This document shows positions 14,238-19,360 of a DNA stretch of 19,360 nt, in pieces. The stretch is from Synechococcales cyanobacterium PMM_0036 (GTDB lineage: Bacteria > Cyanobacteriota > Cyanobacteriia > Elainellales > Elainellaceae). The stretch spans positions 1-19,360 of the forward strand of contig CASBQM010000823.1 of NCBI GenBank assembly GCA_949127645.1, written 5' to 3'. The first letter of the stretch is position 1. Each line of letters begins with the position of its first letter. The notes under the pieces were generated by a model that ran no database searches, was not told the DNA's origin, and worked only from the letters and a program-made list of their open reading frames with translations. The translations under genes and the position numbers were made by a program.

Positions 14238-15455
14238 CTATGCTTGCAAGAATCGATTAACTACAAGTGGAGTAGTCATCTTTTCCTGATAGCAATCAGA
14301 AGAAACTTGATAGTTGGATAGCCACTTTTTATTTTCGGGAGAATCATCAAGCCAGCGATCGAGAATATCTCCCCACTTCACGGGTAGCCTCAGCTTTTGC
14401 CAGGTTTCATAAGAGCGAACGGAAAGACTGTAATACAGATCTGCATCCGTCACTAATTTTTCCACACAGCCCGCCAGCGCAGTTGAATTGCCTGCCGGAA
14501 AGATCATGGCGCTACTGCCGTGATTCAGGCTATTTCTAAACATAGGATGGTCGGATGCAACAATGGGAGTCCGCGATCGCAAGGCATGATGAATCACTAG
14601 AGGAAATCCTTCTGGGTAGCTATGTCGGCTAGGCACAATCACCAGATCTACTTCTCGCATCAACGGCTCTACCTGTTGATTCGGAATAATCCCTAAAAAC
14701 TCAACCTGATCAGCAATGCCCAACTGCTTTGCTTGCTGGATGAATACGCCAGTCGCATCGTTGCCAACTATTTGCAATCGCGTATTAATGTTTCTAGCCT
14801 TTAGCTTGGCAACTGCCTCTAGAATGTCGCCTACCCCTTTAGCAGCAAACATGGAGCCGACGTAAAGTAAGTTCCATACGTCCGTTTTTTTAAGAGATTT
14901 AGGAGGAAGAGAGCCTGGATGAGTTTCTAATAGAAAATCCCAAGGAATAATTTTCTTGGCATCTACTCCTACTTTTTGCAGCACCAATGACGAAGTGATG
15001 CCATAGCTGCCCACCCATTCAATCTGCGGCTTGTTTAAAAGCTTGACTAAGCGGCAAATTTTGATTTTATTTCGCCAGCCCCGCGTCATTACAGATTCGG
15101 CGAATAGGGCGATCGTTCTTACCTTTTTTTGGATTGCCCAGTCAAAGATTTCTTTCCTGGGAAGGCGAACAATCAGATGGGTCGGCTGAAACTGTTCAAT
15201 AAGTTGAATAATCTTTTTAAAATCAATTTTTTCACTAAATCCAGCACCGATCGCCCGCACGCCATTAGGCAACACTTCGCTATATTCTTCTGCCGTCATA
15301 CAGCAAAGAACGCCAACTTCTTCAGCATAACAACTCAATTTGGCAACTGAATCAACAGAATGCTTTTGAGCATAATAGGTCTCTTGCTGTCCAGCAGAAA
15401 AGTGTTGAGCTGCTTGACGATAGTCACCAGAATACTGTACGACCAGTACACGCAT
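14238..15455 (-). CDS. GT4-family glycosyltransferase (GT-B fold)
   Basis: The protein has 405 residues, ATG at 15455 with AAGG 6 bases upstream. The N-terminal half begins MRVLVVQYSGDYR, a Rossmann-type strand. The C-terminal half has the family's LLYVGSMFAAKGVGDILEAV, LQIVGND, VEFLGIIPNQQVEPLM and VDLVIVPSRHSYPEGFPLVI, followed by TPIVASDHPMFRN. It should transfer a sugar from a nucleotide sugar to a lipid or glycan acceptor on the cytoplasmic face. In the EX7E motif the first glutamate is kept (PEGFP) but the second position is histidine (IHHAL), a substitution that may alter donor handling. It is one of several glycan genes in this half of the window but is transcribed alone. The upstream spacer is long and repeat-rich. 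Confidence 0.93.
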   Translation of the reverse strand: MRVLVVQYSGDYRQAAQHFSAGQQETYYAQKHSVDSVAKLSCYAEEVGVLCCMTAEEYSEVLPNGVRAIGAGFSEKIDFKKIIQLIEQFQPTHLIVRLPRKEIFDWAIQKKVRTIALFAESVMTRGWRNKIKICRLVKLLNKPQIEWVGSYGITSSLVLQKVGVDAKKIIPWDFLLETHPGSLPPKSLKKTDVWNLLYVGSMFAAKGVGDILEAVAKLKARNINTRLQIVGNDATGVFIQQAKQLGIADQVEFLGIIPNQQVEPLMREVDLVIVPSRHSYPEGFPLVIHHALRSRTPIVASDHPMFRNSLNHGSSAMIFPAGNSTALAGCVEKLVTDADLYYSLSVRSYETWQKLRLPVKWGDILDRWLDDSPENKKWLSNYQVSSDCYQEKMTTPLVVNRFLQA

Positions 15456-15665
15456 TTTGTACCTTAACCTGATTTTTATGAGATGAATTCAAATCCTTCA
15501 CACATTTAGCTAGAGGAGCTAGCACTCTCCTAAGATTGATACCTTATGTAGCTCAATGTTCTCATACCTTAATGGCTCTATTTTTGAGAGAGCAATAGTT
15601 CGTGAGAAGTTTTAGGTTGCATCTAGTCTCAGTATGTTCTTAGCCATCCTATGAAACTATTAAAG

Positions 15666-15737
15666 ATTAAGAAGCCGCTGGAACCTAAAAAGTTGCCAAA
15701 ACCTAAAAAGCTGCTAGAAACCGAAAGGCTCCCATGC
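15666..15737 (+). repeat. Four imperfect 18-bp tandem units encoding Lys/Pro-rich hexapeptides
   Basis: The units are ATTAAGAAGCCGCTGGAA, CCTAAAAAGTTGCCAAAA, CCTAAAAAGCTGCTAGAA and ACCGAAAGGCTCCCATGC. In the frame of a 71-codon ORF (ATG 15651, stop at 15866) they read IKKPLE, PKKLPK, PKKLLE and TERLPC. The ORF has no ribosome site and an unrecognisable cysteine-rich remainder, so I list only the repeat; a real small protein is not excluded. Confidence 0.55.
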
Positions 15738-16026
15738 GGTAGATATTTTTGCTGTTATTTTTTCTGTGAACTGCTTAACGAGCCATGCGACCCGATCCTC
15801 TCTGGAACGCCTTTCGCTAAGAGTACCCAGCTTGCTGAAGCAACAAACATACTGCGACCCGATTAACTAGCAGTGTAGATGAGCAGACATCTTATGGAGG
15901 GCAAGATTGTCTGACTTTATACAAATCTTACACCTCGCTCGCACTTTGCCAAATTTCAGCGAAGAACCTCTAGAGCCATTGCTAAATACACAAATGTGAC
16001 CGTAATCTAATATCACCCGGTGTATG

Positions 16027-16050
16027 CAGCCTCATCTATTGATGAAGCTG
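16027..16050. other. Intergenic hairpin
   Basis: CAGCCTCATC (16027-16036), loop TATT, GATGAAGCTG (16041-16050) form a 10-position stem with one mismatch. It lies 300 bases before the aminotransferase. It could be a terminator for an unseen transcript, a regulatory RNA element or a repeat remnant. Confidence 0.5.
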
Positions 16051-16069
16051 TATGTATAGGACTGTATGT

Positions 16070-16111
16070 GAATCGATAGAGCCGAATCGATAGAACCGAA
16101 TCGATAGAACC
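16070..16111. repeat. Three tandem copies of a 14-bp unit GAATCGATAGAACC
   Basis: Units lie at 16070-16083 (one mismatch, ..GAGCC), 16084-16097 and 16098-16111, followed by a partial GAAC. Each contains the palindrome ATCGAT. They lie in the promoter region upstream of the sugar aminotransferase and could be repeated protein-binding sites, or a slippage-prone satellite (14 is twice the cyanobacterial heptamer). Confidence 0.85.
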
Positions 16112-16329
16112 GAACTATGGCTGACGGTTGTTGATCTAACAGCAAATCTACTGAAATAACCTCAAGTTGAACTCTTGAATGCGAGAAAGCAGAACTCCAC
16201 AGCAATACGCCTAAGCTAGCTGTTTTTTGTGACCTATCTAGAGGTTTGTATGTGTTTTCCAGCCTTCTGCTGATTTCTATCCCCCCAATGATTATTCACT
16301 GGCTAGTTCTTCAATGGAGAGTTGTGTCT

Positions 16330-17598
16330 ATGCAGGGTTCTAGCTTTCTACGTAACTTTGGATCGCAAGCAAAAATGGTTCACCTTCCTTTAGAAAACGC
16401 AACTTCTAGCAACAGCAGGCTTTTTGGGCTTTCGATCGTCTCGCCCTATACGCAAGATGAACCCGTGCGGAATGTTCCTTTTAACAAGGCGCTGATCACA
16501 AATCGGGAATTGGAATGTATCAGCGAAGCGATCGCCAATGGACATTTGACGGGGGATGGCGAATTCACAAAGCGCTGTCAGAAATGGCTAGAGCATCAGA
16601 TTGGCTGTCAAAGTGCGCTGATCACCCATTCTTGTACGGCGGCGCTAGAGATGGCGGCAATCTTGGCAGACATTCAGCCTGGAGATGAGGTAATTATGCC
16701 GTCCTACACCTTTGTCTCGACGGCGAATGCGTTTGTGTTGCGGGGGGCTGTCCCGGTGTTTGTGGACATTCGTCCCGATACGCTCAATCTAGACGAAACA
16801 AAGGTGGAGGCAGCTATCACGTCTAAAACGAAGGCGATCGCTCCGGTTCACTATGCGGGTGTGAGCTGCGAGATGGATACCCTGATGGCAATTGCCGATC
16901 GCCATAATCTCCTGGTGATTGAAGATGCGGCTCAAGGAATCATGTCTACCTACAAGGGCAGACCTGTAGGTAGCATCGGACATTTAGCGGCTTTAAGCTT
17001 TCACCAAACGAAAAATATTGTCTCAGGCGAAGGCGGAGCGCTGTTAATCAACGATCCTAAGCTTCTGGAGCGCGCTGAAATCATTCGGGAAAAAGGAACG
17101 AATCGGAGTAAGTTCTTCCGAGGTGAAGTCGATAAATATACCTGGGTTGATGTGGGTTCTTCCTATCTGCCCAGCGATTTGATCTCGGCTTTGCTGTGGG
17201 CACAGTTAGAGCAAGCGGACTACATTCAGCAGCGCCGTCACGGCATCTGGCAATACTATGACGATGCATTTGCCGACCTAGAGGCGCAACAGATTGTCCA
17301 AAGACCCAGCATCCCCGGCGACTGTCAGCAGAATGCGCATATGTATTATCTGTTGCTAAAAGACTTGAAAACTCGAACTGCTATCCTCGCAAAACTCAAG
17401 TCGAAAGGCGTACAGGCAACATTCCACTATGTGCCGCTCCACAGCGCTCCTGCGGGCGAGAAGTATGGTCGTGTTTCTGGCAACATGGCGGTGACAGATG
17501 ACTTGAGCGATCGCCTCTTGCGACTTCCCCTCGGCGGCGGCATGACTCTGAGAGAGGCAGAGTATGTTGTTTCTGTCGTTCTAGAAGCTTTGGCGTAA
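16330..17598 (+). CDS. rffA: dTDP-4-amino-4,6-dideoxygalactose transaminase (RffA/WecE type, DegT/DnrJ/EryC1/StrS family)
   Basis: The conserved part follows E. coli WecE/RffA almost block by block: VPFNKALITNRE, TGDGEFTKRCQKWLE, GDEVIMPSYTFVSTANAFVL, VHYAGVSCEMDTLMAIA, EDAAQGIMSTYKGR, EIIREKGTNRSKFFRG and DKYTWVDVGSSYLPSDL. The PLP lysine is in SFHQTKN (K228 from this start). The enzyme transfers an amino group from glutamate to dTDP-4-keto-6-deoxyglucose to give dTDP-4-amino-4,6-dideoxygalactose (Fuc4N precursor) for surface polysaccharide. I chose ATG 16330 (422 residues, GGAG 10 bases upstream). The frame is open back to a TTG at 16246, whose extra residues include an odd hydrophobic stretch. 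Even from 16330 there are about 48 residues before the family's normal start, so the true start may be further downstream. The histidine in SFHQTKN matches RffA rather than other DegT members. Confidence 0.9.
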   Translation: MQGSSFLRNFGSQAKMVHLPLENATSSNSRLFGLSIVSPYTQDEPVRNVPFNKALITNRELECISEAIANGHLTGDGEFTKRCQKWLEHQIGCQSALITHSCTAALEMAAILADIQPGDEVIMPSYTFVSTANAFVLRGAVPVFVDIRPDTLNLDETKVEAAITSKTKAIAPVHYAGVSCEMDTLMAIADRHNLLVIEDAAQGIMSTYKGRPVGSIGHLAALSFHQTKNIVSGEGGALLINDPKLLERAEIIREKGTNRSKFFRGEVDKYTWVDVGSSYLPSDLISALLWAQLEQADYIQQRRHGIWQYYDDAFADLEAQQIVQRPSIPGDCQQNAHMYYLLLKDLKTRTAILAKLKSKGVQATFHYVPLHSAPAGEKYGRVSGNMAVTDDLSDRLLRLPLGGGMTLREAEYVVSVVLEALA

Positions 17599-17617
17599 AG
17601 TGCCGCAGGGCTTTGCC

Positions 17618-18652
17618 TCATCCCACTCCTGGCTCTATGGCTACTTTGATTACCTTGCGACTTTTCATGTCCTGAAACACCTGCTCCAACTGTTGCAACG
17701 GCTGATGGTTGCTGATCAGCAGCTCAAACGGCAAAGCTCGACTCGCCAGTAAATTCAGCGCTTCACGCACATACTGCGGCGTACTGTGGAACACCCCCTT
17801 CAGCGTCAGTTCGCTGTAGTGCAACTGCTCGGTGCTGACGCTGATCGTTGTATCTCTGGGACAGCCCCCAAACAAGTTGACTGTGGCTCCAGGACGGGCG
17901 GACGCGATCGCTGTTTCCCAAACCGCAGGTGATCCGGTTGCCTCCACGACTACATCTGCACCCCAGCCCTGAGTAAGAGATTTCACGAGAGCCGGAATGT
18001 CTGTCATCTGATGATGGTTAAAGGTGCGCGTCACGCCGAAGGCTTCGCCAACCTGCAATCTCGCCGAGCTGCCGCCAAACAGCCAGACTTCGGCACCTTG
18101 CTGCACCAAGGCTCCGGCAAACATTAGCCCGATCGCCCCATCTCCCAGCACGACCACGCGATCGCCCGGTTTGACGTTCGACCTTGCTGCTCCGTGTAAG
18201 ACGCAGGCTAGAGGCTCCGTCATGGCAGCGATCGTGTCCGGCAGATCGTCAGGGATCGGCAGCAGGTTTCGCTGGACGATCGGCGCAGGAATCTTGAGAT
18301 ATTCAGCAAAGGTGCCGTTATTGAAGCTGAGGTCTGTGCAAAGCGAATACTCCTGTTTTTGGCAGAAAAAGCAGGTCATGCAGGGGGCAGAATTGTTAGC
18401 GACAACGCGATCGCCTACCTGCCAATCTGTCACTCCTGAACCGATCGCCACAATCCGTCCGGCTGCCTCATGCCCAAAGGGAGTCGGCGGCTTCAGCATT
18501 TTGGCGTGTCCGCCCCGCCGCCAGACTTTTAAATCGGTACCGCAGGTAGTCGCTACACCGACTCGAATCACAACTTCTCCCGCATTAGGGATCGGCTCAG
18601 CGACGTTTTCTAAGCGCAGATCTTCTTGACCGTAGAGTAATGCGGCTAGCAT
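17618..18652 (-). CDS. Zinc-dependent medium-chain alcohol/polyol dehydrogenase
   Basis: The protein has 344 residues, ATG at 18652 with AGGGAG 5 bases upstream. It is a typical medium-chain dehydrogenase. Catalytic zinc ligands are C37 (TTCGTD), H61-E62 (FGHEAAG) and probably E146 (TEPLACVLHG). The structural zinc cysteines are C91, C94, C97 and C105 in CMTCFFCQKQEYSLC. The Rossmann motif is VVVLGDGAIGLMFAG and is followed by WLFGGS, suggesting NAD(P) binding without the classic acidic NAD residue. The closest type is the sorbitol/threonine/L-iditol dehydrogenase branch; the substrate is unknown. It follows the racemase gene by 65 bases on the same strand and may be co-transcribed with it. 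It converges on rffA with a 19-base gap. Confidence 0.93.
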   Translation of the reverse strand: MLAALLYGQEDLRLENVAEPIPNAGEVVIRVGVATTCGTDLKVWRRGGHAKMLKPPTPFGHEAAGRIVAIGSGVTDWQVGDRVVANNSAPCMTCFFCQKQEYSLCTDLSFNNGTFAEYLKIPAPIVQRNLLPIPDDLPDTIAAMTEPLACVLHGAARSNVKPGDRVVVLGDGAIGLMFAGALVQQGAEVWLFGGSSARLQVGEAFGVTRTFNHHQMTDIPALVKSLTQGWGADVVVEATGSPAVWETAIASARPGATVNLFGGCPRDTTISVSTEQLHYSELTLKGVFHSTPQYVREALNLLASRALPFELLISNHQPLQQLEQVFQDMKSRKVIKVAIEPGVG

Positions 18653-18717
18653 GAAGGCTCCCTAAAATTCTCGACTCCCTGATTTTACGGGTACATTTGC
18701 CTTCTATTAGCGATCGT

Positions 18718-19360
18718 CTACTCGGTGATTGAAAACCTTACTGCCGCCTTTGCATGGATTTTAGTGGTATCAAACAATGGTACAGAGCTGTCTTCGGGAT
18801 TAACCAGTAGCATAATTTCAGTACAGCCTAAGATGATACCTTCTGCACCTCTGGTAATCAGGGATTGAATAATTTGGCGATAGTGCTGCCGTGACACAGG
18901 GTTAACCTGTCCCAGACAAAGTTCGTTATAGATAATATGATGAACGAGCGCTCGCTCCTCTCCATTTGGAACTAGCACCTTTAAGCCAAAGCGATCGAGC
19001 CTGCCCTTATAAAATTCTTGCTCCATTGTGAAGCGCGTTCCCAGTAAGCCAACGGTCTGAATGCCGCTAGCCTTAATAGTTTCAGCAGTTGCATCGGCTA
19101 TATGCAGCAGCGGAATTGCGACGTTCGCCTGTACAGCATCCGCCATTTTGTGCATCGTGTTTGAGCAAATTAGCAGTAGATCTGCGCCGCCAAGCTCCAG
19201 GCTTTTAGCTGCGGTGATCAGGCGATCGCTCGCTGCCTGCCAGTCTCCCTGGTGCTGGAGCGCCTCAATTTCAGCAAAGTCAAACGAGTACAGCAAAACC
19301 TTGGCAGAATGCAGCCCACCCAGCCTCGCCTTTACGGTTTGGTTCAGAATCCGGTAGTAC
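18718..19360 (-). CDS. Aspartate/glutamate racemase family protein, N-terminus cut by window edge
   Basis: The frame is open to the right edge and continues beyond it. The upstream codons read YYRILNQTVKARLGGLHSAK, which is the standard sequence near residue 20 of aspartate racemases, so only the first 20 or so residues are missing; a TTG at 19296 is not the start. The two catalytic cysteines are in LLICSNTMHKMAD and IILGCTEIMLL, as needed for two-base, PLP-independent racemisation. The family converts L- to D-aspartate (or glutamate, hydantoins or related acids). Other motifs include TVGLLGTRFTMEQEFYKGRL and NPVSRQHYRQIIQSLI, both usual. It is probably the first visible gene of a unit with the alcohol dehydrogenase 65 bases downstream. 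Confidence 0.95.
   Translation of the reverse strand, partial: YYRILNQTVKARLGGLHSAKVLLYSFDFAEIEALQHQGDWQAASDRLITAAKSLELGGADLLLICSNTMHKMADAVQANVAIPLLHIADATAETIKASGIQTVGLLGTRFTMEQEFYKGRLDRFGLKVLVPNGEERALVHHIIYNELCLGQVNPVSRQHYRQIIQSLITRGAEGIILGCTEIMLLVNPEDSSVPLFDTTKIHAKAAVRFSITE

Larger units (their letters stand above)
15456..16329. other. Long repeat-rich divergent intergenic region
   Basis: This spacer of about 0.87 kb separates the GT4 gene (minus) from the sugar aminotransferase (plus). It contains an 18-bp imperfect tandem repeat (15666-15737), a hairpin (16027-16050) and a 14-bp tandem repeat (16070-16111), each listed separately. A tiny frame, MCFPAFC, at 16250-16273 has GAGG 5 bases upstream and lies before the aminotransferase, where it could act as a leader peptide. 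No RNA gene or transposase is recognisable. Confidence 0.55.

Noticed and set aside
18024..18629. 201-codon plus-strand frame opposite the alcohol dehydrogenase
   Set aside because: It is Ser/Pro/Thr-rich, antisense to a clear zinc dehydrogenase with all motifs, and has no recognisable domain.
18718..19296. Taking the TTG at 19296 as the start of the racemase
   Set aside because: The codons upstream of it to the window edge encode conserved aspartate racemase sequence (YYRILNQTVKARLGGLHSAK), so the gene simply continues past the edge.
1..19360. CRISPR arrays, tRNA or rRNA genes, or insertion sequences
   Set aside because: No regularly spaced repeats of 25-40 bases, no cloverleaf-like sequences and no transposase motifs were seen. 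The abundant GCGATCGC octamers are HIP1, a genome-wide cyanobacterial signature.

Overview
The window looks like chromosomal DNA of a cyanobacterium, probably a filamentous Leptolyngbya/Oscillatoria-like lineage. The main sign is the highly iterated palindrome GCGATCGC (HIP1) and its GCGATC/CGATCG variants, scattered through nearly every gene. The protein set also fits: a LabA-type NYN protein, a cyanobacterial rhomboid, a MOSC protein and cell-surface sugar genes. There are no rRNA or tRNA genes, CRISPR arrays, insertion sequences or phage structural genes that I can recognise.

Left block (1-6059), all on the minus strand, read from right to left: a MOSC-domain protein; a RidA-like enamine deaminase (GTG start), a RutB-like cysteine hydrolase and a small cupin, packed as one likely operon for a small-molecule (ureide/amide-type) pathway; then the most unusual locus, a 495-residue protein that joins an HsdR-type PD-(D/E)XK nuclease domain to a complete ParA ATPase; directly coupled to it, a degenerate ParB-like protein; and finally an M28 metallopeptidase that runs off the left edge. 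The nuclease-ParA/ParB-like pair is the best candidate here for an undescribed system.

Centre (6060-9600): a 520-base spacer holds the broken C-terminal end of a formylglycine-generating-enzyme (SUMF1)-like protein, which resembles the tail of some diversity-generating-retroelement targets. It is followed by a plus-strand protein with a PA-IL (LecA)-like lectin end, a strong terminator hairpin, and polyphosphate kinase 1 on the minus strand.

Right block (9600-19360): a large multi-pass membrane protein (possible GT-C type) converges with a LabA-like NYN protein so that their stop codons overlap. A spacer with a MITE-like palindrome, a rhomboid protease and a Bax-inhibitor-1 family channel-like protein follow. 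A perfect 19-bp hairpin separates the latter from a GT4 glycosyltransferase. After a repeat-rich 0.8-kb spacer come an RffA/WecE-type sugar aminotransferase, a zinc-dependent alcohol dehydrogenase, and an aspartate/glutamate racemase cut by the right edge. The GT4, RffA and perhaps the membrane protein suggest surface polysaccharide or glycan assembly. The other genes look like ordinary metabolism and housekeeping.
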